Shown: piece by piece, positions 1 to 6,258 of the stretch
Position numbering within the stretch: the first letter of the stretch is position 1
Layout: each line of letters begins with the position of its first letter
DNA from: a bacterium
GTDB lineage: Bacteria > Atribacterota > JS1 > SB-45 > 34-128
NCBI GenBank assembly: GCA_018903015.1
Contig: JAHIPR010000058.1
Span: forward strand, 1-8,782
DNA length: 8,782 nt
Direction of reading: 5' to 3'
Translations under genes and position numbers: made by a program
Notes under the pieces: generated by a model
What the model saw: only the letters and a program-made list of their open reading frames with translations
What the model was told of the DNA's origin: nothing
Database searches by the model: none

Positions 1-1470
1 ACGGGGATTCTTACCACCCTTGCTTTAAGTGTTAGTTTAATTTTGACCATTGCATTAGCGGTTAAAATACTAACAGTTGGTCCCCAAGTTTATGTTTTTG
101 GTGCAACATCTCCTTCTTTGACTTTGCCTTCAGGGTTAAAATTCCCCATCAGGATTATGTTTCAGATAGATGCAATGAGTATATTTATGGGTTTGATTAC
201 TGCTATTATTTCTTTCGTGGGAGCAATTTACTCTTTAGCATTTATGGAGCATCATAGCGGTCTTGATAAATATTATTCTTTATTACTTCTTTTAACTGTA
301 GGTGTATTTGGCATTGAATTTACTGGAGATATGTTTAACTTGTTTGTTTTTTTAGAAATTGCTTCTATCGCCGCAGTTGCTTTAATTTCTTTTAGAGGGG
401 TTAATTTAGGAGAGCCCGCCGAGGCTGGTTTTAAATATATGGTGGTTAGTTCGATAGCTGCTCTTATAGTTTTATTTACCGTAGGAATTTTTTATGGGGA
501 ATATGGTCTTCTTAATTTTGCAGCTTTAGCCAGTGTTATAAAATATTCTCAATTAGATAAGATTGCTTTAGGCCTTTTAGTGCCTGTACTGGCTATGAAG
601 GCAGGGGCAGTGCCTATGCATATGTGGACTCCTGATGCCTACTCAGAAGCTCCTACACCAATTACTATAATATTAGTTTCTGCAAGTCAGGCAAGTCTCT
701 ATGTCTTATTTAGGGTAACTTTTTCTTTATATAATATTACTTTAAATACATTAGCTGTGGGTTGGATAATTATTATTTTTGGTGTTTTATCTATGTTTAT
801 AGGCGTTACCATGGCAATTATTCAGAAAGACATAAAAAGACTAATAGCATATAACGCCATATCTCAAACAGGTTATATGCTTCTTGGAGTAGGAGTAGGA
901 TTAGCTGTTTTAGCAAATCCGGTAGCTTTATCTACCTATGGAATTACTGCTATGGAAGGTGGTATCTTCCATCTTATAAACCATGCTATGTATGAAGGTT
1001 TATTATTCTTAACTGCAGGAGCACTGTTTTTTAGGACAGGGACTAGAGACCTCGATGAAATGGGTGGATTAGCTCACTCGATGAAATATACTACTATCTT
1101 CTTTATTATTGGAGCCGCTGCTATTTCTGGACTCCCACCATTTAATGGTTTTGCTTCCAAACTTTTAATTTACGAATCTGTATATAGATTTAATCCACTA
1201 CTTTCTATAATAGCTATGTTGGTTAGCATCTTGACTTTGGCTTCCTTTGTTAAAGTTTTCCATGGTGCATTTTTAGGTCCAAAGTTGCCTAAATTTGAAG
1301 AAGTTAGAGAAGTTCCTCAAAGTATGGTCTGGGCTATGGTAGTTTTATCCTGTATTACAATATTCTTTGGATTATTTCCGGATTTAATAGTGAAAAATTT
1401 GGTACATCCTGCAGTAATGGCATTGATTGAGCAATTTAAATATACCGGAACAGTATTGGGAGGTATTTAA
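1..1470 (+). CDS. mbhH: MbhH-like (MrpD/NuoM family) ion-translocating subunit of group 4 hydrogenase, 5' partial
   Basis: The frame is open from base 1, so the true start lies upstream; the first internal start-like codon (TTG at 43) falls inside a hydrophobic helix and is not a credible start. The 489 visible residues are almost entirely membrane helices, as expected for the proton-conducting antiporter family (Proton_antipo_M). Family residues are visible: the helix-5 Glu in LFVFLEIAS (codon 355-357), the helix-7 Lys in AMKAGAVPMHMWTPDAY (codon 598-600), DIKRLIAYNAISQ, and the late-helix Lys in GFASKLLIY. In Mbh this subunit is the main ion-pumping module, driven by electron transfer in the hydrogenase arm. 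One oddity is Glu (codon 994-996) in HAMYEGLLFL, where many relatives have Lys. The next gene's ribosome site, GGGAGG at 1458-1463, lies inside this 3' end. MbhH and MrpD are hard to separate by sequence alone; the following gene order decides for Mbh. Confidence 0.93.
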   Translation, partial: TGILTTLALSVSLILTIALAVKILTVGPQVYVFGATSPSLTLPSGLKFPIRIMFQIDAMSIFMGLITAIISFVGAIYSLAFMEHHSGLDKYYSLLLLLTVGVFGIEFTGDMFNLFVFLEIASIAAVALISFRGVNLGEPAEAGFKYMVVSSIAALIVLFTVGIFYGEYGLLNFAALASVIKYSQLDKIALGLLVPVLAMKAGAVPMHMWTPDAYSEAPTPITIILVSASQASLYVLFRVTFSLYNITLNTLAVGWIIIIFGVLSMFIGVTMAIIQKDIKRLIAYNAISQTGYMLLGVGVGLAVLANPVALSTYGITAMEGGIFHLINHAMYEGLLFLTAGALFFRTGTRDLDEMGGLAHSMKYTTIFFIIGAAAISGLPPFNGFASKLLIYESVYRFNPLLSIIAMLVSILTLASFVKVFHGAFLGPKLPKFEEVREVPQSMVWAMVVLSCITIFFGLFPDLIVKNLVHPAVMALIEQFKYTGTVLGGI

Positions 1471-1472
1471 AG

Positions 1473-1814
1473 ATGTTAGGCTTACTGGAAACAGGTAGTG
1501 GTTTTTGGAGTGCAATTATTTGGGTAATAGTAGTATTAGTAATTGGAGGAATAGTATACTATATAAGAAGCAAAGGGGAAAAAAGTTATAAAAAGAATAC
1601 CGAGCAGGACAAACCTTTTATTTCAGGCAACCCCGAACTAAGTAAAGAAGGTTCTCATATCAGTGCGAGTCATATTTTTTGGGGATTTACTGAGGCTTTA
1701 AAAGATTATTATACTCCTTTAGTTAAAATACATACGGGAAACATAAATGATTATGCCAGTTGGAGCGTTATATTAATGGTAATAATACTAATTATTGTAG
1801 GAGTGAATGGATAA
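1473..1814 (+). CDS. mbhI: MbhI-like small membrane linker subunit
   Basis: This is a 113-residue protein with a membrane helix near residues 11-31, a polar middle with many Lys and Glu, and a second helix near 96-112. The central GFTEALKDYYTPLVKIHTG followed by NINDYASW resembles the C-terminal part of NuoL/MrpA-type subunits. In known Mbh complexes, MbhI is a short protein whose amphipathic lateral helix ties the antiporter module to the hydrogenase module. Size and position between mbhH and mbhJ match that role. The start is ATG at 1473 with GGGAGG (1458-1463) 9 nt upstream, and the gap to mbhH is only 2 bp. Its end overlaps mbhJ by 8 bp, which suggests translational coupling. The assignment rests mainly on gene order and topology, since small membrane proteins diverge quickly. 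Confidence 0.82.
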   Translation: MLGLLETGSGFWSAIIWVIVVLVIGGIVYYIRSKGEKSYKKNTEQDKPFISGNPELSKEGSHISASHIFWGFTEALKDYYTPLVKIHTGNINDYASWSVILMVIILIIVGVNG

Positions 1815-2265
1815 AGTGAAATTAAATAAATATTTTGAGAGATCATTATGGGTTTTTCACCTAAATACAGGTTCTTGTAATGGTTGTGATATTGAAATTG
1901 TGGCAGGATTGACTCCTCGTTATGATTTGGAGAGATTTGGAATAAAATTAGTCGGTAGCCCGAGACATGCTGATGTATTATTAGTAACAGGACCGGTAAC
2001 TCATAAGATGGCAGTTAGAGCAAAACGTGTTTATGAACAGACTCCTGATCCTAAAGCAGTGATAGTAGTTGGGACTTGTGGTACAAGTGGAGGAGTGTTT
2101 TATGATTCTTATAATTTATTAGGTTCAATAGACAAGCTTATACCAGTAGATGTTTATGTACCTGGTTGCCCTGTTAGGCCAGAAGCAGTAATAAATGGAG
2201 TTTTGCAAACTTGGATTAAATTAGAAAAATTAAGAGAAAGTATGAAAGTTGCTTCAGTAAAATAG
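1807..2265 (+). CDS. mbhJ: [NiFe] hydrogenase small subunit, MbhJ/NuoB family
   Basis: This 152-residue protein belongs to the NuoB/PSST (oxidored_q6) family and carries the proximal [4Fe-4S] cluster next to the NiFe site. The four ligand cysteines are visible: Cys24 and Cys27 in GSCNGCDIE, Cys91 in VVGTCGTSGG, and Cys121 in VPGCPVRPEA. Its length is typical of group 4 small subunits, which lack the extra cluster domain of uptake hydrogenases. It should pass electrons from the MbhN ferredoxin domain to the large subunit. The ATG at 1807 lies only 3 nt after AGGAG (1799-1803); a GTG three codons later (1816) would have a 12-nt spacing, so the start is uncertain by three residues. It overlaps mbhI by 8 bp. 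A 323-bp repeat-filled gap follows, which is unusual because the next subunit gene normally follows directly. Confidence 0.95.
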   Translation: MDKVKLNKYFERSLWVFHLNTGSCNGCDIEIVAGLTPRYDLERFGIKLVGSPRHADVLLVTGPVTHKMAVRAKRVYEQTPDPKAVIVVGTCGTSGGVFYDSYNLLGSIDKLIPVDVYVPGCPVRPEAVINGVLQTWIKLEKLRESMKVASVK

Positions 2266-2285
2266 TATCGAGTATCGAGTATCGC
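2265..2285. repeat. 7-bp tandem array, GTATCGA x3
   Basis: Three head-to-tail heptamers, GTATCGA, GTATCGA and GTATCGC, begin at the last base of the mbhJ stop codon. The word is not present in the coding sequence before it. A loosely related ACGAGATACGAG occurs at 6516-6527. Confidence 0.85.
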
Positions 2286-2299
2286 GTGAAGAAAATAGT

Positions 2300-2325
2300 A
2301 ATGTATAATATGAATGTATAATATG
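2300..2325. repeat. 13-bp perfect direct duplication
   Basis: AATGTATAATATG is present twice without a gap (2300-2312 and 2313-2325). It contains TATAAT, so a chance -10 element is possible, but no matching -35 is obvious. Confidence 0.85.
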
Positions 2326-2331
2326 TAGTAG

Positions 2332-2352
2332 GGGCAGACCTTGTGTCTGCCC
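2332..2352. repeat. GC-rich hairpin repeat 1
   Basis: GGGCAGAC (2332-2339) and GTCTGCCC (2345-2352) form a perfect 8-bp stem around the loop CTTGT. GTAGT occurs directly outside both ends (2325-2329 and 2353-2357). No T-tract follows, which argues against a terminator. Its GC content is well above the surroundings. Confidence 0.8.
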
Positions 2353-2370
2353 GTAGTGAGTAATGTGTAG

Positions 2371-2390
2371 GTGCTTGATTTGTCAAGCCC
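2371..2390. repeat. GC-rich hairpin repeat 2
   Basis: GCTTGA (2373-2378) and TCAAGC (2383-2388) pair around the loop TTTG. One mismatch and an outer G-C pair extend it to 2371-2390. It has the same design as the hairpins on both sides, with an unrelated stem sequence. Confidence 0.65.
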
Positions 2391-2398
2391 GCAAAACT

Positions 2399-2420
2399 CG
2401 GGTCGGGTAAATCCGACCCG
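2399..2420. repeat. GC-rich hairpin repeat 3
   Basis: CGGGTCGG (2399-2406) and CCGACCCG (2413-2420) form a perfect 8-bp stem around the 6-nt loop GTAAAT. It is followed by TATATTAAAAG, which is not a run of T, so it is an unlikely rho-independent terminator. Confidence 0.8.
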
Positions 2421-2506
2421 TATATTAAAAGCAATACTTTATATAAAAAGTTTTGAGTTTTGAATTATGGTTTTTCGCTTTTAGCTTTAACTTTTTAGCT
2501 TAATTA

Positions 2507-2527
2507 GGACAAGCATCTTGCTAATCC
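2507..2527. repeat. Small interrupted hairpin repeat 4
   Basis: GGA (2507-2509) and AGCA (2512-2515) pair with TGCT (2519-2522) and TCC (2525-2527) around the loop TCT, with a symmetric 2x2 internal mismatch. It looks like a decayed member of the same hairpin class as those at 2332-2420. It lies inside composite repeat copy 1 and has no counterpart in copy 2, so it may be an insertion. Confidence 0.55.
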
Positions 2528-2531
2528 AAAA

Positions 2532-2559
2532 CTATACGCTATACGCTATACTATATACT
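2532..2559. repeat. 7-bp tandem array, CTATACG x4 (degenerate)
   Basis: Four head-to-tail units: CTATACG, CTATACG, CTATACT and ATATACT. The same word recurs in arrays at 6278-6310 (opposite strand) and 6556-6590 (same strand). Confidence 0.85.
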
Positions 2560-2588
2560 AACGACTAAAAAAGAAAAGGTGGTAGAGA

Positions 2589-3125
2589 ATGGAATATATG
2601 AGGCCTGATGAAATTGTAAAATTATTTAAAAAGAGACTAAATGAATCTGCTATAATTGACAGTAGGATAGAAACCAAAACAGCAGGATTAAAAAAGAGTA
2701 TTTATAGTGTAATATGGTTACAAATAAGGTTAGAAAACTTTAAAGAAGCAATAAAATTATTATGCACTATTCAATTCCCTCATTTTGCTATAATTTCAGG
2801 AAATGATATAGGTGAGGAGATTGAATTGATATACCATTTTTCTATTTATTATGCCGAAAGATTTAAAGAAATTTCTATAAATTTAACTACGCGGATACCT
2901 AAAAAAAATCTTAAGATTCCCACTATTACCGATTTAATTCCAGGAGCTCAAACTGCAGAAAGAGAAATAAAAGAGATGTTTGGAGTAACTATAGAAGGTT
3001 TACCTAATTTACCCAATATTTTTTTACCCCAGGATTTCCAAAAGGGAGTATATCCTTTGAGAAGAGATGAAAAAGGTGTGGATAAAACAGTAAGAAAGGA
3101 AGATGAGGTGAGAAAAGTTGAGTAA
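2589..3125 (+). CDS. mbhK: Hydrogenase subunit MbhK, NuoC (Complex I 30 kDa) family
   Basis: This is a 178-residue soluble protein. Its C-terminal half shows the NuoC signature: DLIPGAQTAEREIKEMFGV (near residues 115-133), then LPNLPNIFLPQDF and VYPLRRDE. In Mbh and complex I this subunit packs against the NuoB-like and NuoD-like subunits and helps assemble the peripheral arm; it holds no cofactor. The N-terminal part is less conserved. The start ATG at 2589 has AGGTGG (2577-2582) 6 nt upstream; a second ATG three codons on (2598) is less well placed. The last 8 bp overlap mbhL. It follows a repeat-rich spacer rather than mbhJ directly, so it may have its own promoter or be read through from mbhJ; the sequence does not settle which. 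Confidence 0.9.
   Translation: MEYMRPDEIVKLFKKRLNESAIIDSRIETKTAGLKKSIYSVIWLQIRLENFKEAIKLLCTIQFPHFAIISGNDIGEEIELIYHFSIYYAERFKEISINLTTRIPKKNLKIPTITDLIPGAQTAEREIKEMFGVTIEGLPNLPNIFLPQDFQKGVYPLRRDEKGVDKTVRKEDEVRKVE
3105..3110 (+). promoter_or_regulatory. Ribosome binding site choosing the TTG start of mbhL
   Basis: GAGGTG sits 7 nt before TTG 3118 and 16 nt before the alternative in-frame ATG at 3127. The spacing favours the TTG, which adds three residues (MSK) before MTYSIP. Confidence 0.65.
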
Positions 3126-4341
3126 GATGACTTATTCTATCCCTATAGGTCCGGTTCATCCTTCCCTAAAAGAACCGGTGACCCTTAACTTTGAAATATA
3201 TGGAGAGCATATAGAAAAGGTAAATTTAGCCCCCGGAGATAATCATCGGGGAATAGAATTTATGGGAAGACAAAGAAATCCCATACAAATTATTTATTTG
3301 GCAGAGAGAATATGTGGTATCTGTTCAGCTTCTCATCCTTTTGCTTTTTGTAGGGCAGTGGAGAATGCTGCAGGGATAGAAGTACCAGAAAGGGCTCAGT
3401 ATATCAGAGTAATTATCGCGGAGTTGGAAAGAATCCATTCTCATGTATTGTGGGCCGGGCTTGCTGCTCACGAAATAGGTTTTGATTCTGTTTTATATCT
3501 TTCCTGGAGAGCAAGAGAAGAAGTTTTAGATCTTTTGGAATATCTAACTGGGAATAGAATAAACTATGGAATATTTATGATTGGGGGAGTAAGAAGAGAT
3601 ATTAGTAAAGAGCAAATACCCCGAGTACGAAAGACTTTAGATTTCTATAAGGATATCTATAGTAAGATAGAAGATGTATTCCTAAATGACCCAACTATCG
3701 CCTTAAGAACAAAAAATGTTGGAATTTTAACCAAGGAAGATGCTATTCGCTTATGTGCAGTAGGGCCTACTGCCAGGGCTTCGGGGATAAATAAGGATAT
3801 AAGACAGGATCAACCTTATTCAGCCTATGCTGATTTAGAAGTAAAAGCCATTACTCCAGATATATTAACTGGAGTAGTAAATGGTGATGTCTATGATCGT
3901 GTAATTGTTCGATTATTAGAAGTAGTACAATCAATACAGATTATCGAACAATGTTTAGATAATATGCCTTCAGGAGAAATTGTAGCTGAGAAAAAATTGG
4001 TTAAACTGTTGAATCAATTAAAGAAGGCAAAAGGTGAGGGAATTGGAAGACATGAAGCCCCTCGTGGTGAGGTTATTCATTATGTAAAATTAAACGAATC
4101 AGAATTACCTGAGGTCTGGAAAGCTCGAGCTCCTACATATAATAATTTAATGACCTGGGTTCCTATGCTTCTTGGTCAGCAGATTGCTGATATTCCAATT
4201 GTAGTCGCTTCTATTGACCCCTGTATAGCGTGTATGGATAGAGTAACTATTTTAAATAAAGTTAATGGTCAAAAAAGTATATTAACTAAGAAGGATCTAC
4301 ATAAATTGAGTGTGCAAAAGACAAGGAGGATTACTCCATGA
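3118..4341 (+). CDS. mbhL: [NiFe] hydrogenase catalytic large subunit, MbhL (group 4)
   Basis: This 407-residue protein is the catalytic subunit that binds the NiFe(CN)2CO site and reduces protons. Both ligand pairs are intact: Cys66 and Cys69 in ERICGICSASHPF, and Cys369 and Cys372 in DPCIACMDR. The N-terminal IPIGPVHPSLKEP and the GDNHRGIE segment are typical of group 4 enzymes and NuoD relatives. After Arg375 a 32-residue tail rich in Lys remains; in hydrogenases needing a HycI-type protease, such a tail is cut off after the residue following the last Cys pair once nickel is in place. A matching protease gene lies downstream at 5794-6243. The start is TTG 3118, overlapping mbhK by 8 bp, and the end overlaps mbhM by 4 bp (ATGA). 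Separating subgroups 4b and 4d would need a tree. Confidence 0.96.
   Translation: MSKMTYSIPIGPVHPSLKEPVTLNFEIYGEHIEKVNLAPGDNHRGIEFMGRQRNPIQIIYLAERICGICSASHPFAFCRAVENAAGIEVPERAQYIRVIIAELERIHSHVLWAGLAAHEIGFDSVLYLSWRAREEVLDLLEYLTGNRINYGIFMIGGVRRDISKEQIPRVRKTLDFYKDIYSKIEDVFLNDPTIALRTKNVGILTKEDAIRLCAVGPTARASGINKDIRQDQPYSAYADLEVKAITPDILTGVVNGDVYDRVIVRLLEVVQSIQIIEQCLDNMPSGEIVAEKKLVKLLNQLKKAKGEGIGRHEAPRGEVIHYVKLNESELPEVWKARAPTYNNLMTWVPMLLGQQIADIPIVVASIDPCIACMDRVTILNKVNGQKSILTKKDLHKLSVQKTRRITP
4323..4329 (+). promoter_or_regulatory. Strong Shine-Dalgarno of mbhM
   Basis: AAGGAGG lies 8 nt before ATG 4338, inside the end of mbhL. It favours 4338 over the in-frame ATG at 4347 (17 nt away) and suits translational coupling through the ATGA overlap. 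Confidence 0.75.
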
Positions 4342-5348
4342 ACACTATGAGTTTATTAGGTATGTTCTGGAAAATAATAGGAGCAATCATAATTGCTTTT
4401 TTAGGAGTAGTACTGGGTTTATTCTATAAAGGTATAGATAGGAAGTTAGCAGCAAGGATGCAGGCAAGAGTTGGTCCCCCCATAAGACAGCCTTTTATGG
4501 ATTTCTTTAAATTAATGATTAAAGAGAATATAGTACCAGAGAATGCGGTGCCCTGGATATTTAATGGAGTTCCGATTATGACTTTAGTAGTTTCTATTAC
4601 CATTTTATATTACATGCCGATAGGAAACATTTCTCCATTATTAAGCGGATATGGTGATATTATATTGATTGTATATCTACTAACCATAACTTCAATTGGA
4701 ATGGTTGTAGGTGGTTTTGCTTCTGGTTCACCTTATGCAAGTGTGGGAGCTCAAAGAGAAATGGTAATGATGATAAGTTATGAACTACCTTTAGTAACTA
4801 CCGTGATTGCCATAGGATGGAAATTGAGCCAAACTTATCCGCAATTAAATATCTTTTCTTTGGCCGTAATTAATGCCCATCCTATTTGGGGATTGGTTGG
4901 GCCATTAGGTTTTGCGGGAGTAATTCTTCTATTTGTTACCCTGGCAATAGTTACCCCTGGTGAATTATCTAAGATACCTTTTGATGTCCCAGAGGCAGAG
5001 ACAGAGTTAGCCGGGGGATTATTGGTGGAGTATTCTGGGAGAAATTTAGCCTTATTCGGTCTGGCCGATGCGGTAAAGATGATAGCAATGGTTTCTTTAA
5101 CTATATTTTTATTTTTCCCCTATAATATTGCTCACTTATTTGCTTTAAATGGGGTATTTGCAATAATTGTAGATTCATTATTTTTTCTGTTAAAATTATT
5201 TTTAATAATTTTTATTGAAGTAACTTTTATCAGAGTTGCTGCTGCGCGCTTAAAAATAGATCAAGTTTCTTATGCTTATTGGATTCCTTTATCAATTATA
5301 GGATTACTTGGTCTTGCATTAATTGTTTTAGATACTATTATAGTTTGA
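4338..5348 (+). CDS. mbhM: Hydrogenase membrane anchor subunit MbhM, NuoH/ND1 family
   Basis: This 336-residue polytopic protein has roughly eight membrane helices and belongs to the NADHdh (ND1/NuoH) family. Conserved loop motifs are visible: ARMQARVGPPIRQPFMDFFK near residues 39-58, then YASVGAQREMVMMISYELP, then IPFDVPEAETELAGGLLVEY and SGRNLALFG. These acidic and arginine-rich cytoplasmic loops form the contact between peripheral arm and membrane, the counterpart of the quinone site in complex I. In Mbh no quinone is used; the site is thought to transmit the redox-driven change to the ion path. The ATG at 4338 overlaps the mbhL stop. The stop codon at 5346-5348 overlaps the ribosome site GAGGTGA of mbhN. 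Seven of its eight Arg codons are AGA or AGG. Confidence 0.95.
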   Translation: MNTMSLLGMFWKIIGAIIIAFLGVVLGLFYKGIDRKLAARMQARVGPPIRQPFMDFFKLMIKENIVPENAVPWIFNGVPIMTLVVSITILYYMPIGNISPLLSGYGDIILIVYLLTITSIGMVVGGFASGSPYASVGAQREMVMMISYELPLVTTVIAIGWKLSQTYPQLNIFSLAVINAHPIWGLVGPLGFAGVILLFVTLAIVTPGELSKIPFDVPEAETELAGGLLVEYSGRNLALFGLADAVKMIAMVSLTIFLFFPYNIAHLFALNGVFAIIVDSLFFLLKLFLIIFIEVTFIRVAAARLKIDQVSYAYWIPLSIIGLLGLALIVLDTIIV

Positions 5349-5357
5349 GGTGATAAA

Positions 5358-5759
5358 ATGCCAACACCAATGGGATTTGAATTATTAAAACAACTATTTA
5401 AAAAACCAGGTACCAATGTATTTCCGGTTACTTATTATCCTGATTCAATATTGAAATTATTGGAGAAAGTTGAAAAAGGAGAGGCCAAGGTACATCCTCC
5501 TGTGGAAATACCCCACAAATTTAGAGGGAAGATTGTCTATGATAGAGATGCATGTACAGGATGTAAATTGTGCATTAAAGTATGTCCTGCTGAGGCAATC
5601 GAATTTATTCCCGATCACAAGAAGATTAAAATCCATGTCGATCATTGTATTTTCTGTTCTCAATGTAATGATATATGTCCAGTAAATTGTCTGAGTATGA
5701 GTGAAGAATTTCTTCTTGCGAATACAGATAGGTTATCATCTAAATTAATTGTAGAATAG
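5358..5759 (+). CDS. mbhN: Hydrogenase 2x[4Fe-4S] ferredoxin-like subunit MbhN, NuoI family
   Basis: This 133-residue protein has two complete CX2CX2CX3C cluster motifs: Cys66, Cys69, Cys72 and Cys76 (ACTGCKLCIKVCP), and Cys97, Cys100, Cys103 and Cys107 (HCIFCSQCNDICP). The first 60 residues are a NuoI-like lead-in that would lie along the membrane subunit. It is expected to accept electrons from reduced ferredoxin and pass them through the MbhJ cluster to the NiFe site. It is the last gene of the operon, as in Pyrococcus mbh. The start ATG at 5358 follows GAGGTGA (5347-5353), which overlaps the mbhM stop; the gap between the genes is 9 bp. A convergent gene begins its 3' end 34 bp downstream. 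Confidence 0.94.
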   Translation: MPTPMGFELLKQLFKKPGTNVFPVTYYPDSILKLLEKVEKGEAKVHPPVEIPHKFRGKIVYDRDACTGCKLCIKVCPAEAIEFIPDHKKIKIHVDHCIFCSQCNDICPVNCLSMSEEFLLANTDRLSSKLIVE

Positions 5760-5779
5760 ATAATTAAAAAATAAATAAT

Positions 5780-5805
5780 AAAAAATCATAGTCCTATAAT
5801 TTTTT
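5780..5805. terminator. Possible bidirectional terminator between mbhN and hycI
   Basis: AAAAAAT (5780-5786) pairs with ATTTTTT (5799-5805) and ATA with TAT around the loop GTCC, with one C-A mismatch. Both ends give a T-run on the transcribed strand, as expected between convergent genes. The stem is almost all A-T and so thermally weak. It overlaps the last codons of hycI. Confidence 0.45.
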
Positions 5806-6243
5806 AAGAAGTTTGAATTTTTTAACTTTCAATATCTTTATTATTTCTTCAGAACTCTTTAAAACTTCAGAGCTAACAGAATTAGAATAATCAATAATTT
5901 TAGGTTGAATGCCGATAAAAATAAGTTCCTGAGTATAATCTTTCAGATAAGATATTAAAAAGGATAAAGGCATACTGTGGGTAGTGAGATGCAGGGCACT
6001 AATCCTATCAGGAGAGATTATTCTAAATTCGCCGGATTTAAGGTCCATCTCCACAGCGTCGATAAGTACTACGAGATCGGGCTTATTTTTTTTGATAATT
6101 GAGGTAAAATTTTCAGGAACAACCCCACAGTCCATAGAAAGCCAATCACGATCTTTAAAACTTTGGGCAATAATTGAACCTATTCCATCATCACCTCGAA
6201 GCGTATTCCCAATGCCCATTAAAATATACTTTTTTGAATCCAT
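5794..6243 (-). CDS. hycI: HycI-type hydrogenase maturation endopeptidase
   Basis: This 149-residue protein belongs to the HycI/HybD/HoxM (peptidase M52) family, which removes the C-terminal tail of the [NiFe] large subunit after nickel insertion. The nickel-sensing residues are in place: Asp19 in GIGNTLRGDDGIG, Asp62 in VVLIDAVEMD and His89 in LTTHSMPL. It also shows VVPENF with Glu44, and IFIGIQPKIID, both close to Escherichia coli HycI, the protease for the group 4 large subunit HycE. The likely substrate is MbhL, whose 32-residue tail is encoded at 4243-4338. The start is set by AAAGGA (complement of 6250-6255) 6 nt before the ATG. It is convergent to the mbh operon and so is transcribed separately. 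Its leader shares a composite repeat with that of mbhK. The Lys-rich end (KVKKFKLLKKL) looks like a poorly conserved tail. Confidence 0.9.
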   Translation of the reverse strand: MDSKKYILMGIGNTLRGDDGIGSIIAQSFKDRDWLSMDCGVVPENFTSIIKKNKPDLVVLIDAVEMDLKSGEFRIISPDRISALHLTTHSMPLSFLISYLKDYTQELIFIGIQPKIIDYSNSVSSEVLKSSEEIIKILKVKKFKLLKKL

Positions 6244-6258
6244 TTTTTTTCCTTTAAA

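Larger units (their letters stand above)
2463..2568 (+). repeat. Composite leader repeat, copy 1 (upstream of mbhK)
   Basis: Three modules are shared with the region in front of hycI in the same order relative to the downstream gene. The first is a 22-bp block (2463-2484) matching 21 of 22 bases of the reverse complement of 6338-6359. The second is a heptamer array of CTATACG type (2532-2559). The third is ACTAACGACTAA (2557-2568), identical to the reverse complement of 6259-6270. The mbhK ribosome site and start follow within 21 bp. This copy carries an extra small hairpin (2507-2527) absent from the hycI copy. Confidence 0.8.
2266..2588. other. Repeat-filled intergenic spacer inside the hydrogenase operon
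   Basis: This 323-bp stretch holds no credible gene; the minus-strand frame at 2216-2434 is a shadow. In order it carries a 7-bp tandem array beginning in the mbhJ stop codon, a 13-bp direct duplication, three GC-rich hairpins, an AT-rich module also found in front of hycI, a fourth hairpin, a second 7-bp array and the mbhK ribosome site. No hairpin is followed by a T-tract, so a rho-independent terminator is not evident. I see no convincing -35/-10 pair, although the TATACT words in the second array resemble -10 elements. Confidence 0.85.

Noticed and set aside
2399..2430. Hairpin 3 as a rho-independent terminator after mbhJ
   Set aside because: The stem is strong but the following bases are TATATTAAAAG, not a T-run, and the operon continues downstream.
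2216..2434. 72-codon minus-strand open frame across the mbhJ end and the spacer
   Set aside because: It runs through the hairpins and arrays, has no family features or clear ribosome site, and overlaps the end of mbhJ in antisense.
5457..5685. Open frames on both strands inside mbhN
   Set aside because: They overlap a gene with intact cluster motifs in another frame and show no protein features of their own.
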